Shown: positions 14,163-23,041 of the stretch, piece after piece
Position numbering within the stretch: position 1 is the stretch's first letter
How the letters are laid out: each line of letters begins with the position of its first letter
NCBI RefSeq assembly: GCF_002843425.1
Contig: NZ_NKXO01000002.1
Location: 45,846 to 109,845 of the forward strand
DNA length: 64,000 nucleotides
DNA from: Raineya orbicola
GTDB lineage: Bacteria > Bacteroidota > Bacteroidia > Cytophagales > Thermonemataceae
Direction: 5' to 3'
Made by a program: the position numbers and the translations under genes
The notes under the pieces: generated by a model
The model's database searches: none
Told to the model about the DNA's origin: nothing
What the model saw: only the letters and a program-made list of their open reading frames with translations

Positions 14163-16082
14163 ATGAAACGCGGTTTTACCATTCGTCAGAAAATATTACT
14201 TGGTTTCTTTGCACTAATTTTTATATTTGGTGGCTACGGTCTTTACAATATATTTATTTTGAACCAAAATAGTGCAATTATTCAGAATATTCAGAAAGTA
14301 GTAGACCCCTCTTTTGATGCAATTAAAGACTTCAAATTGCTTGTAGAACGCTCTCAAAGGCTAACGATTGGCTGGATTTACACACCCCAAACCAAAGAGG
14401 AAAAAGACCAACTCAAAGCCATTCAGGATATTGAGTACCCCAAGCTCAAAGAAAATCTCCAAAATCTGATGAAAAACTGGTCTGATACTTCGCAAATCGC
14501 CAAAATTGATAGTGTTTTCAAAGATTTTGAGGGTTTTATCCAATTGCAAAAGAAAGATGTAATGGAAAAAATTCTTTCTGTGCAAGACCAAGAGGGAGAA
14601 ATGATTTTGAATATGACTATTTTGGTAGAAGACCGTATTAACCCTCAAGCAAAAAATATTATCGGCAAACTTGATAAAATTGAACAATACAAAAGACAAG
14701 AAAAAGAAAAAGCTCAAAATAACCTGCTGAATTCTTCAAGAAATCTGACCATTCAAATCATTGTACTCATTGTGATTGTAATTGTAATTGGTGTAGCGGT
14801 AGCCTTTACGCTCACGGCGAATATTGTTCAACCAATTACTTATATCAACAAAGTAATTTCCCAACTCAGTAAGGGAGAACTCCCCGAAGACAAACGAACT
14901 CGTTTCCGTAGAGACGAAATCGGGGAAATTGCCTCTTCTGTGGATAACCTCATACGAGGTTTGCGTTCTACTTCCGAGTTTGCTGATGCGATTGGTCAGG
15001 GGTTATTTAGAAAAGAGTTTCAACCGCTTTCTGATAAAGATGTGCTTGGAAACGCTCTCATACGAATGCGTGATAACCTTGAAAAAGTTGCCGAGCAAGA
15101 TAGTATCCGAAATTGGAAAGCGGAGGGCGTGAGCAAATTCGCCGACTTGTTGCGTCAGTATAGTGAAAATCTTGATGAACTTGCCGACCAGATTATTTCC
15201 AATCTTGTTAAAAAACTGGGGGCTAATCAAGGGGGCTTGTTCATTGTTACCAAAGAGGGAGAGGAAGAGTATCTTCGTCTTGCCGCTTGTTATGCTTGGG
15301 ATAAGAAAAAGTATTTGGAGCAGAAAGTTTATAGAGGCGATGGACTTACTGGGCAGGCTTGGCAAGAGCAGGCTTCTATTTATCTCACAGAAGTTCCTAA
15401 TAATTATGTAACTATCACATCAGGATTAGGGCATACCAACCCTCGTTCCATACTTATTGTACCGCTCAAAGCCAATGAACAAGTATTTGGAGTTGTTGAA
15501 ATAGCTTCCATTACAGAGATTGAGCCTTACAAACGCGAGTTCGTGGAGCAAATCGCCGAATCTATTGCTTCTACTATCTTTACGGTACAAAATAGACAAG
15601 AAACTGAAAGGCTACTGAATGAATCTAGAAATTTCGCCGAGCAAATGAAAGCTCAAGAAGAGTTGCTTCGCCAAAACGTGGAAGCACTGCAATTAGCACA
15701 AGAAGAAATGGAGCGAAACAACTTGCTTACTATGGAAAGGGAAACTATTCTGCAAAGTACGCATATGGTATTTCGTTTGAGTAGAAAATTTACCGTGAAT
15801 GAGGTCAATGAACTTGCTTCCAATTTGCTTTACTATGCCCCTGAGGAACTTATTGGAATGAATATCGCTGAAATTTTTAGCAAAGAGAGCGTTTTTGAGG
15901 AAATGAAAATTACTATTTCTCGAAACGAGTTTTGGTCAGGAATTACCACTGTTAAAGCCAAAGGGGGCGATGAAGTGCTTGTAAAAATTACCGCAGGCTC
16001 GTTAGGTACAGGTATGGGGAATATCAATAAGTACATTATTTTTATGGATAATATCAACGAAATTCGTCTTTTGCAAAATTGA
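14163..16082 (+). CDS. Membrane sensor with HAMP, GAF and PAS domains and no output domain
   Basis: 639 residues. A membrane helix at about 10-33 is followed by a helical periplasmic sensor of about 160 residues and a second membrane helix at about 196-220. A HAMP domain follows (about 221-275, NIVQPITYINKVISQLSKGE), then a HAMP-like linker, a GAF domain at about 325-470 (ending QIAESIASTIFTVQ), a coiled coil at about 475-525 and a C-terminal PAS domain at about 528-637. There is no histidine kinase, methyl-accepting, GGDEF or phosphatase domain. Such truncated sensors in Cytophagales may act by protein contact. The gene carries its own weak upstream box (TATTTTTA, 14132-14139). Confidence 0.85.
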   Translation: MKRGFTIRQKILLGFFALIFIFGGYGLYNIFILNQNSAIIQNIQKVVDPSFDAIKDFKLLVERSQRLTIGWIYTPQTKEEKDQLKAIQDIEYPKLKENLQNLMKNWSDTSQIAKIDSVFKDFEGFIQLQKKDVMEKILSVQDQEGEMILNMTILVEDRINPQAKNIIGKLDKIEQYKRQEKEKAQNNLLNSSRNLTIQIIVLIVIVIVIGVAVAFTLTANIVQPITYINKVISQLSKGELPEDKRTRFRRDEIGEIASSVDNLIRGLRSTSEFADAIGQGLFRKEFQPLSDKDVLGNALIRMRDNLEKVAEQDSIRNWKAEGVSKFADLLRQYSENLDELADQIISNLVKKLGANQGGLFIVTKEGEEEYLRLAACYAWDKKKYLEQKVYRGDGLTGQAWQEQASIYLTEVPNNYVTITSGLGHTNPRSILIVPLKANEQVFGVVEIASITEIEPYKREFVEQIAESIASTIFTVQNRQETERLLNESRNFAEQMKAQEELLRQNVEALQLAQEEMERNNLLTMERETILQSTHMVFRLSRKFTVNEVNELASNLLYYAPEELIGMNIAEIFSKESVFEEMKITISRNEFWSGITTVKAKGGDEVLVKITAGSLGTGMGNINKYIIFMDNINEIRLLQN

Positions 16083-16104
16083 ACACCCTAAAACCTTGAA
16101 CTGA

Positions 16105-16866
16105 ATGTTTCAGATTCCTATTGAAGAAATTTTAAAAACGCTCAATGAAGCCAGTAATGCCATTTTAGAAATTTATAACCAAGATTTTCAAGTTTTAACC
16201 AAAAAAGATTATTCGCCGCTAACGCAGGCAGATAAGGCTTCGCAAGAAATTATTGCTGATTTTTTAGCAGAGCATACCCCTGATATTCCATTGATTTCAG
16301 AAGAAGACGATTTGCCCGAATGGAATGAACGACAGCATTGGGAGTATTTTTGGCTTTTAGACCCTCTGGACGGCACCAAAGAATTTATTGATAAAAATGG
16401 TGAATTTACCATCAATCTTGCTCTCATTCAGAAAGATAATCCTGTTTTAGGTTTTATTCAGGTGCCTGCTTTGCAGTGCGTATATTGGGCAGAAAAAGGA
16501 AAAGGTGCTTTCAAGCGAGAAAAAGGGGGAATAACACAAAAAATTCAGGGAAGAAAAAATATTGCACCTCACGAAAGAATTGCGGCGGTAAGTCGCTCTC
16601 ACGCTTCAATGGAAGATAAAAAGGCTTTGGATAAGTACCAAATCAAGCATATTATTTTGGCTGGTAGTTCACTCAAATTTTGTTTTTTAGCAGAAGGCAA
16701 AGCTGATTTCTACTACCGCCACAACCCCACTATGGAATGGGATACCGCCGCGGGGCAAATTCTTGTAGAAGAGGCGGGGGGAAAAGTGCTTGATGAAAAA
16801 AATCAGCCGCTTATCTATAATAAGCCCAATTTGCTCAATGGGAGTTTTTATTGTAAAATGTTTTAG
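16105..16866 (+). CDS. cysQ: 3'(2'),5'-bisphosphate nucleotidase
   Basis: A 253-residue inositol-monophosphatase-fold phosphatase that recycles PAP, the by-product of sulfate activation, to AMP. Metal-binding motifs are present: SEEDD (about residues 65-69), LLDPLDGTKEFI (about 91-102) and MEWDTAAGQ (about 211-219). The gene is 22 bp after the sensor gene and overlaps the next gene by 29 bp. A role on other inositol or adenosine phosphates cannot be excluded. Confidence 0.93.
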   Translation: MFQIPIEEILKTLNEASNAILEIYNQDFQVLTKKDYSPLTQADKASQEIIADFLAEHTPDIPLISEEDDLPEWNERQHWEYFWLLDPLDGTKEFIDKNGEFTINLALIQKDNPVLGFIQVPALQCVYWAEKGKGAFKREKGGITQKIQGRKNIAPHERIAAVSRSHASMEDKKALDKYQIKHIILAGSSLKFCFLAEGKADFYYRHNPTMEWDTAAGQILVEEAGGKVLDEKNQPLIYNKPNLLNGSFYCKMF

Positions 16867-17404
16867 TATTTGTTGTCTTTTTTTATTTTCTAATGTTTTT
16901 GCCCAAAAAATAGAAAAAGGCTTTGGTGTAGGTTGGGGCTACGCCCTAAATGAAAGAACCATTCCCGAAGGAGTTTATCGGCTTTTGTATGTGCAAGGGC
17001 GTGTAGCTTACAATCTAACTTACGGCAAACTGCCTCACAAAAGCATTTTTGAAAAATTACTCGTAGGAGCAGAACCTCAATACAATCGTGTTTGGATTGA
17101 CACTGCCCCCAAAGAATGGGAGACGGGACTAAATTTCTTTCTGCAACCCACTTTTTTTCTGAATAAAACTTTTCAGCCTTATTGTGTTTTTTCCTTAGGA
17201 CCGCATTATTTTTCCACGCCTACCATTCACCAGAGGCAAGGATTTATTTTTTCGGATAGTATGGGTATAGGCTCGTATGTAAGTTTGCATAAAAAAGTTT
17301 ATTTTCATTTTAATTTTCGCATACGTCATCTTTCAAATGCTAACACACGCTTGCCTAATTTTGGTATCAATACCTATAATTTCCATTGTGGCTGGGTGTG
17401 GTGA
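16838..17404 (+). CDS. PagL-like acyloxyacyl hydrolase (outer-membrane lipid A deacylase family)
   Basis: 188 residues from the ATG at 16838, which gives a clean signal peptide ending VFA-Q. An open frame extends 48 bp further up but that part is the end of cysQ in another frame. The remainder is short amphipathic beta strands typical of a small outer-membrane barrel. The catalytic His and Ser of the PagL family are visible in HLSNANTRLPNFGIN near the C-terminus. The acidic third residue of the Pseudomonas enzyme is not obvious, as in many Bacteroidota members. It probably removes or edits acyl chains of lipid A. Confidence 0.75.
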   Translation: MGVFIVKCFSICCLFLFSNVFAQKIEKGFGVGWGYALNERTIPEGVYRLLYVQGRVAYNLTYGKLPHKSIFEKLLVGAEPQYNRVWIDTAPKEWETGLNFFLQPTFFLNKTFQPYCVFSLGPHYFSTPTIHQRQGFIFSDSMGIGSYVSLHKKVYFHFNFRIRHLSNANTRLPNFGINTYNFHCGWVW

Positions 17405-17427
17405 GTAAAGGAAAAAATTGTTGAAAT

Positions 17428-17458
17428 TTGTATTTTTTTCAAAAACTTTTTAGCTTTG
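17428..17458 (+). promoter_or_regulatory. Promoter of the acyl-CoA dehydrogenase gene
   Basis: TTG (17428-17430), 20 bp, TAGCTTTG (17451-17458); 39 bp before the ATG at 17498. Confidence 0.65.
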
Positions 17459-17497
17459 ATAACGATTTTTCAACGTAAAACTAAAATTTGATTATTT

Positions 17498-18664
17498 ATG
17501 GTTGTTCAATCACAAGGTTTAGGAATTAACTTTCAACTAACCGAAGAGCATCTTGAAGTACAAAAAGCCGCCCGTGAGTTTGCTCAAAGAGAACTTTTGC
17601 CCGGAGTTATTGAACGAGACGACAAGCAGGAATTTCCTTATGAGCAAATCAAGAAAATGGGAGAATTGGGTTTTATGGGAATGATGGTTTCGCCCGAATA
17701 CAATGGGGGGGGTATGGATACAATTTCCTATGTACTGGCTATGGAGGAAATTTCCAAAATTGATGCTTCGGCTTCGGTGTGTATGTCGGTGAATAATTCG
17801 TTGGTTTGCTGGGGTTTGGAAAAATATGGTAGCGAAGAGCAAAAGCAAAAATATCTCAAAAGACTTGCCACAGGTGAAATTATTGGGGCTTTTTGTCTTT
17901 CCGAGCCCGAAGCAGGTTCTGATGCTACCTCTCAGCGTACTACTGCCGAAGACAAAGGCGATTATTACTTGCTCAATGGCGTAAAAAACTGGATTACCAA
18001 TGGTAGCACAGCTTCGGTGTATTTGGTGATGGCTCAAACGCACCCCGAAAAGGGACATAAGGGCATCAATTGCCTTATTGTAGAGAAAGGAATGGAAGGA
18101 TTTGTGGTTGGTAAAAAGGAGGACAAAATGGGTATTCGTGGCTCTGACACACATAGCTTGATGTTCACTGATGTCAAAGTTCCCAAAGCGAATAGAATAG
18201 GAGATGATGGTTTTGGTTTCCGCTTTGCAATGGAAACGCTCAATGGAGGGCGTATAGGCATTGCGGCACAAGCCTTAGGAATTGCCTCAGGGGCGTATGA
18301 GCTTGCCCTCAAATACAGCAAAGAACGCAAAGCCTTTGGTAAATTTCTACACGAGCATCAGGCTATCCAGTTCAAATTAGCCGAAATGTATGCTAAAATT
18401 GAAGCCGCTCGTCTGCTTATTTACAAAGCCGCTTATCTGAAAGATACGAAACAAGATTTTGCCCTTGCCGCCGCTACTGCCAAGTTGTATGCTTCTGAAA
18501 TTGCTCAAGAAGTTACTACTGAAGCAGTACAAATTCACGGAGGTTACGGCTATGTGAAAGAATTTCACGTAGAACGTTTGATGAGAGATGCCAAAATTAC
18601 ACAAATCTATGAAGGTACTTCCGAGGTGCAGAAAATTGTGATTGCTCGCTCTCTCTTGAAATAG
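17498..18664 (+). CDS. Acyl-CoA dehydrogenase
   Basis: A 388-residue flavoprotein that oxidises acyl-CoA to trans-2-enoyl-CoA with FAD and passes electrons to ETF. FAD-binding signatures AFCLSEPEAGSDA and NWITNGS are present, as is IYEGTSEVQKIVIAR near the C-terminus with the catalytic-base glutamate. The length fits the short- or branched-chain group (butyryl-CoA or similar); the exact substrate cannot be read from the sequence. It stands alone with its own promoter and terminator. Confidence 0.93.
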   Translation: MVVQSQGLGINFQLTEEHLEVQKAAREFAQRELLPGVIERDDKQEFPYEQIKKMGELGFMGMMVSPEYNGGGMDTISYVLAMEEISKIDASASVCMSVNNSLVCWGLEKYGSEEQKQKYLKRLATGEIIGAFCLSEPEAGSDATSQRTTAEDKGDYYLLNGVKNWITNGSTASVYLVMAQTHPEKGHKGINCLIVEKGMEGFVVGKKEDKMGIRGSDTHSLMFTDVKVPKANRIGDDGFGFRFAMETLNGGRIGIAAQALGIASGAYELALKYSKERKAFGKFLHEHQAIQFKLAEMYAKIEAARLLIYKAAYLKDTKQDFALAAATAKLYASEIAQEVTTEAVQIHGGYGYVKEFHVERLMRDAKITQIYEGTSEVQKIVIARSLLK

Positions 18665-18702
18665 TGCAACTTTGATTGCCTGAAAATACTAATTTTTGCT
18701 AA

Positions 18703-18750
18703 AAAGTCGGTATATGACTAAAAAAAAGTCTATGCCGACTTTGTTTTTTT
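18703..18750 (+). terminator. Intrinsic terminator of the acyl-CoA dehydrogenase gene
   Basis: AAAGTCGG (18703-18710) pairs with CCGACTTT (18735-18742). The stem extends imperfectly through TATATGACT/AGTCTATG, and a run of seven T follows one base later. The 3' side of the stem contains the -33 element of the next promoter. Confidence 0.75.
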
Positions 18751-18771
18751 ATATCAAAAGATTTATATTTG
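18741..18771 (+). promoter_or_regulatory. Promoter of the AraC-type gene
   Basis: TTG (18741-18743), 20 bp, TATATTTG (18764-18771). The -33 TTG overlaps the end of the preceding terminator stem. The leader to the ATG at 18818 is about 40 nt. Confidence 0.65.
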
Positions 18772-18817
18772 TTCGCAAAAAAATTGTAAAAAAACAAGAA
18801 AAATCCTTCAAAGCACT

Positions 18818-19768
18818 ATGGAAGATTACGATAAAATTTTAGAATCGCTGCACATTAAGTTTCTGAAAGCCAGAAATTTCAAACTGCTTAATCCTTTTGC
18901 CGTAAGAAATTTTTACGACATAGAAAATACCTTGTTACTCTTGCACGATGGCGATATTACGCTCAAACTTGGTGATGATTTTGTGAAGGCTCGACCTGGT
19001 GATATTCTCTTTGTACCTGCGGGAAAACCTACCTATATTATTTACGGAGCTACGGGTGAAAGTAATATGCTCAATAATGAGCAGTTTATTACTCAAAGAG
19101 AAAAATATTTTCAGCTCAACACTAACCCCGATTTAGTTGGAAATATTGCTAATTCGTTTAGCTATGTAACTTTCAACGCCAAACTTTTTGATTCAGTAAA
19201 TTTTTTCACCAGTTTGAACATTACCCCCTTTGTAATACGTCAGAATCCTACGCTTTCACTGCTTATTTTAGATGTGGTTTTGGAAACTTTACAAAAAAAA
19301 TATGGCAAAAAGCGTGTGCAACGTATCAAAACAGAGCTTATTGTCATTGAGCTAATGCGTTATATTTTAGAAAAAAATTTATTTGTGGAACAAATTACTA
19401 CCAATAGTTCCTACTTCAAAGACCAACGCCTAATGGATATTTTTGAATACATCAAAAAGTATCTTGGCGGCGACCTTTCTAATAAAGTGTTGGCAAATGT
19501 TGCAGGAGTTTCTGAAGACTACGTGGGGCAATATTTTAAGAACCTTACAGGCATCAATCCACAAGATTACATTGAATACCAACGTATGGAGCGTGCTTCT
19601 GAACTTTTACGAACCACTAAAAAAAGTATTCGTGAAATTGCCAAAGAAATTGGCTATAAAGATACCGCTTATTTTTGCAGACGCTTCAAAATGGTTTTTG
19701 GTATTTCCGCAGGAAAAATGCGAAAAAGAGATTTGTTAATGGAAGAATTGGAAAAATTAAAAGTGTAA
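18818..19768 (+). CDS. AraC-family transcriptional regulator
   Basis: 316 residues. The N-terminal part (about 10-110) is a cupin-like sensor: DGDITLKLGDDFVKARPGDILFVPAGKPTY-type beta strands. The C-terminal 100 residues form two helix-turn-helix motifs: LSNKVLANVAGVSEDYVGQYFKN and SIREIAKEIGYKDTAYFCRRFK. The ligand is unknown. Its own promoter precedes it. The following glycosyltransferase gene starts 30 bp later and may share the transcript, so regulation of glycan genes is possible. Confidence 0.9.
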   Translation: MEDYDKILESLHIKFLKARNFKLLNPFAVRNFYDIENTLLLLHDGDITLKLGDDFVKARPGDILFVPAGKPTYIIYGATGESNMLNNEQFITQREKYFQLNTNPDLVGNIANSFSYVTFNAKLFDSVNFFTSLNITPFVIRQNPTLSLLILDVVLETLQKKYGKKRVQRIKTELIVIELMRYILEKNLFVEQITTNSSYFKDQRLMDIFEYIKKYLGGDLSNKVLANVAGVSEDYVGQYFKNLTGINPQDYIEYQRMERASELLRTTKKSIREIAKEIGYKDTAYFCRRFKMVFGISAGKMRKRDLLMEELEKLKV

Positions 19769-19798
19769 ATTTGCAAGGCTAATACTACAAAACTACTA

Positions 19799-20674
19799 AT
19801 GAAAGTTACAGGGGTTTCTTTTATCCGTAATGCTATCAAATACGATTACCCCATTGTAGAGGCGATACGTTCTATTTTGCCTCTTTGCGATGATTTTATA
19901 GTAGCAGTAGGCAATTCCGAAGACCAAACCCAAGAGCTAATTGCTCAAATTGAACCTGCGAAAATTAAAATTTTACCTACCATTTGGGACGATACTTTGC
20001 GAGAAGGAGGGGCTGTACTGGCACAAGAAACGAATAAAGCCTTGCGAGTTGTTCCTTTGGATACTGATTGGATTTTTTATATTCAGGGTGATGAAGTTAT
20101 TCACGAAAAATACTTGCCTACTATTCGGCAAGCTATGCAAACCTACTTGCACGATAAAAGCATAGATGGCTTGCTTTTCAAGTATCTACATTTTTATGGC
20201 TCTTATGATTATGTAGGCACGTCTTATCAGTGGTATAGACGAGAAATTCGTGTAATACGCAACCACCCTGATATTTATTCTTACAAAGATGCACAAGGTT
20301 TTAGAAAAGGCAATAACCAGAAATTGCGTGTAAAACTTATAGATGCCTTTGTGTATCATTATGGTTGGGTCAAGGAGCCTAAAGCTATGCAACAAAAGCA
20401 AGAAACTTTTCATAAATATTGGCACGATGATAACTGGCTTGAAAAAAATATTGCCAAACGTGAAGAGTTTGATTACAGCAATGTAGATATTTTAGAAAAA
20501 TTCACAGGGACACACCCGAAAGTAATGCAAGCTCGCATTGCTCGCAAAAATTGGCAATTTGATTATGATTTAACTTGTAATAAACTATCATTGAAAGATA
20601 AATTCAAAAAATTTGTAGAAAAGCTCACAGGCGGGTATATCATCGGAGAGTACAGAAATTATATTTTGGTCTAA
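19799..20674 (+). CDS. Glycosyltransferase, GT2-like
   Basis: A 291-residue GT-A type protein starting KVTGVSFIRNAIKYDYP, with the nucleotide-binding strand DDFIVAVGNSEDQT and a DxD-like site IQGDEVIHE at about residues 99-107. A second conserved region DAFVYHYGWVKEPKAM follows. This type of transferase is common in Bacteroidota glycan clusters. The acceptor is unknown. It is followed 13 bp later by a GT4 gene. Confidence 0.8.
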   Translation: MKVTGVSFIRNAIKYDYPIVEAIRSILPLCDDFIVAVGNSEDQTQELIAQIEPAKIKILPTIWDDTLREGGAVLAQETNKALRVVPLDTDWIFYIQGDEVIHEKYLPTIRQAMQTYLHDKSIDGLLFKYLHFYGSYDYVGTSYQWYRREIRVIRNHPDIYSYKDAQGFRKGNNQKLRVKLIDAFVYHYGWVKEPKAMQQKQETFHKYWHDDNWLEKNIAKREEFDYSNVDILEKFTGTHPKVMQARIARKNWQFDYDLTCNKLSLKDKFKKFVEKLTGGYIIGEYRNYILV

Positions 20675-20687
20675 AATTCAGAAACAT

Positions 20688-21830
20688 TTGAAAAAAATTT
20701 TACATATTCTTTTGAGCAGTTCCAAAGGAGGTTTGGAATTGTATGTTTGCAGGTTGATGCAAAAGCAAGCAGAAACGGGCTTTGAAGTCTATGCTTTTGT
20801 TTTGGAAAATAGCGAAGTTCATAAAATTTTGGCTCAAAACCCTGCTATTCGGTGTATTTTCGGAAAGCCCAACAGGCGTTTGCATTGGCAAAATATTCGT
20901 CATTTGAGAAAAGTCTTGAAAGCGTACCAAATTTCAATTTTACACTCGCATAATAACATTGACGTATGGACAGCCTCTATTGCGAATTATGATAAAATTT
21001 GCAAGCATTTTTACAGCACTTACATTATGATAGGGGCAAAAAAGAAATTGCCTCATTACTACTTTATTTACGGCAATCTTGAAGCCGCAATTTCTACTTC
21101 ACTTATCACCAACGAGGCAATGGCTCAAAATTTGGCTATTAGTGCAGAAAAAATCCGTTTGGTGCGTTATGGAGTGGAAACTGAAAAATTTATATCTGAT
21201 TTTCAAAGACGTGAGCAAATTCGTAGGCAGTGGGGTGTTTCTGAAAATCAGATAGTTATAGGAACGTTGGCTCGTATCACTCGTTTCAAAAATGTGCGAG
21301 AACTTGCACAAGCTTTTTTGTATATTGAGCAGAAATTTCAGAAAAAAGTGGTGATTTGGCTTATTGGCGAGCCTTCTATTGCTTATTCTGATGAGAAAAC
21401 CACTATTTACGTCCCCGAAGACCTTGCCATTGAACAGGAAATTCAAGAGTTTATACAAAAAAATAACCTCCAAAATCACATTTTTCGCATATCTTTTCAG
21501 AAAGATTATATCGCTTTTCTTGATGCAATGGATATTTTTGTGCTTGCTTCCTTTGATGAAATGTATTCGCTTTCAATGATTGAGGCAATGCTTATGGAAA
21601 AACCTGTCATCGGTTTGCGTTCAGGCGGCACACCCGAACAAATTGGAGAAAATGAAAGAGGCTTACTTATTGAACAAGCAACGCCACAAGCTATTGCTGA
21701 AGCTATCAACAAATATTTAGAAAATCCTGATTTGATGAAGCAGAAGGCTGAAAATGCAAGGGCTTGGGCTTTGCGTGAGCATAATTGGCAAAATACCCTT
21801 GCCGAATATGCCAGAATTTATGGTGTGTAG
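20688..21830 (+). CDS. Glycosyltransferase family 4 (TTG start)
   Basis: A 380-residue GT-B protein. The N-terminal domain has the glycine loop SSSKGGLELYVCRL. The C-terminal domain has TLARITRFKNVRELAQAF and the nucleotide-sugar-binding E-x7-E motif region SFDEMYSLSMIEAMLMEKPVIG. The only sensible start giving the normal first strand (KKILHILLSSS) is a TTG at 20688; no ATG or GTG occurs nearby. It uses an NDP-activated sugar with retention of configuration. Its last 125 bp overlap the convergent membrane-protein gene. Confidence 0.87.
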   Translation: MKKILHILLSSSKGGLELYVCRLMQKQAETGFEVYAFVLENSEVHKILAQNPAIRCIFGKPNRRLHWQNIRHLRKVLKAYQISILHSHNNIDVWTASIANYDKICKHFYSTYIMIGAKKKLPHYYFIYGNLEAAISTSLITNEAMAQNLAISAEKIRLVRYGVETEKFISDFQRREQIRRQWGVSENQIVIGTLARITRFKNVRELAQAFLYIEQKFQKKVVIWLIGEPSIAYSDEKTTIYVPEDLAIEQEIQEFIQKNNLQNHIFRISFQKDYIAFLDAMDIFVLASFDEMYSLSMIEAMLMEKPVIGLRSGGTPEQIGENERGLLIEQATPQAIAEAINKYLENPDLMKQKAENARAWALREHNWQNTLAEYARIYGV

Positions 21831-22923
21831 CCTTGTACATTTCCAAAGGTGGAAAATAATACCACTGCTGAACATTCCAATAAGTTCGGAAAAGATTGTA
21901 AGCTATTACAACAATCATAATAAAATAACGAAATTTGCTTCGGAATTTTTCTTTTTCTCCTTCAAAAGTGTTCAGCCTTTTCCAAAAAATTATTTGTAGA
22001 AATGGCATTACAGGCGAAGCGTATCTATCGCTTTCGAAAGGGATATTCATACTTAAAGCAAGCATTACAGCAAAATAGAAAAAAAAGAGAAAAAATAATA
22101 CAAACAAAGTTCTTTCATTGGCAGAAAGTATGCCCGAGCCTATAAGAATAACTATGAACATAACTATCACAAGCCAAGAAGACATATCATACGTAGGGAC
22201 AAACAACTTGACAAAAGATTCTGCATATCCTATAAAACTTTCCGACATCGTTACTGCCCAAATGTTTTCTAAAAAATCGGGTTTGCCTTGCAAAAAACTA
22301 TTTCTCACAAGCCATAGCCCCAGCCCCAAACTGCTTAAAACAAAATAACGAAAAGCTTTTTCCCAAGAAAAATAATAGGCAAAAAGTAAGGCAAAAGCTA
22401 TTACAAAAAATATTCCTGCCATTCTTTGCAAACAAAGCAGGTTAGAAAGCAAAATGAGCGAGTAAAAAAATGCAGAGCGTTCTTTTTCAAGCATTTGTAG
22501 AAAAAGAATAGTGATAGCAAGCAAAAAAGTTAGAAATAACGCCTCTGACCATACAAAAAAATGCACCATCACCAAAACTACCGAAAGCGAAGTATGCAGA
22601 TAACAAATAGTTTGCCAGAAACGATTTATAATAGTCTGATGAACAAGCCAATACAACAAGAACAAGTTTAGTAGCAAAGTTGCTCCAAATAAAACCTTTA
22701 CGGGCATAAAACTGAGCAAAAAGGGGAAAAGAGGTGTCCAGTTGGTATAATAGCCCTGTGGAGTGAGCAATTCGCCTTGTTTTCTGAAACTTTCGGCGGC
22801 GTAAAGATATGCTTTGGCATCGGTTGTCAAGCCAAAGCCATTTTGGGTAAGCCAAATCCAAATAGCCAATGATATGCCTGCTATCGGCAAAGCCCAAAAG
22901 TTAAATTTATGGAGAAGTTTCAT
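21706..22923 (-). CDS. Polytopic membrane protein, GT-C (GT39/GT83)-like
   Basis: 405 residues with about ten hydrophobic segments. After the first membrane helix comes LTTDAKAYLYAAESFRKQG, the position where GT-C enzymes hold their acidic catalytic loop. The pattern matches dolichol- or undecaprenyl-phosphate-sugar-dependent mannosyl/arabinosyl transferases. The C-terminal tail is soluble. By inference it moves a sugar from a lipid carrier in the periplasm. Its 3' end overlaps the GT4 gene by 125 bp on the opposite strand, longer than usual. Confidence 0.7.
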   Translation of the reverse strand: MKLLHKFNFWALPIAGISLAIWIWLTQNGFGLTTDAKAYLYAAESFRKQGELLTPQGYYTNWTPLFPFLLSFMPVKVLFGATLLLNLFLLYWLVHQTIINRFWQTICYLHTSLSVVLVMVHFFVWSEALFLTFLLAITILFLQMLEKERSAFFYSLILLSNLLCLQRMAGIFFVIAFALLFAYYFSWEKAFRYFVLSSLGLGLWLVRNSFLQGKPDFLENIWAVTMSESFIGYAESFVKLFVPTYDMSSWLVIVMFIVILIGSGILSANERTLFVLFFLFFFYFAVMLALSMNIPFESDRYASPVMPFLQIIFWKRLNTFEGEKEKFRSKFRYFIMIVVIAYNLFRTYWNVQQWYYFPPLEMYKATHHKFWHIRQGYFANYAHAKPKPLHFQPSASSNQDFLNIC

Positions 22924-23041
22924 AGTTTCTATGGGTTAGGTCTGAAAATTTCTATTTTTTTCTTGTTTTTCTCAAAAAAAAATTGTAAAATTCAAAACTT
23001 TTAGCTTGTAGGTTTAGTGTTGAATGTTTATTGATTGAAAA

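Noticed and set aside
17537..18271. 244-codon minus-strand frame opposite the acyl-CoA dehydrogenase gene
   Set aside because: Long, but antisense to an unmistakable ACAD with FAD motifs; the peptide is His/Ser/Phe-rich and matches nothing known.
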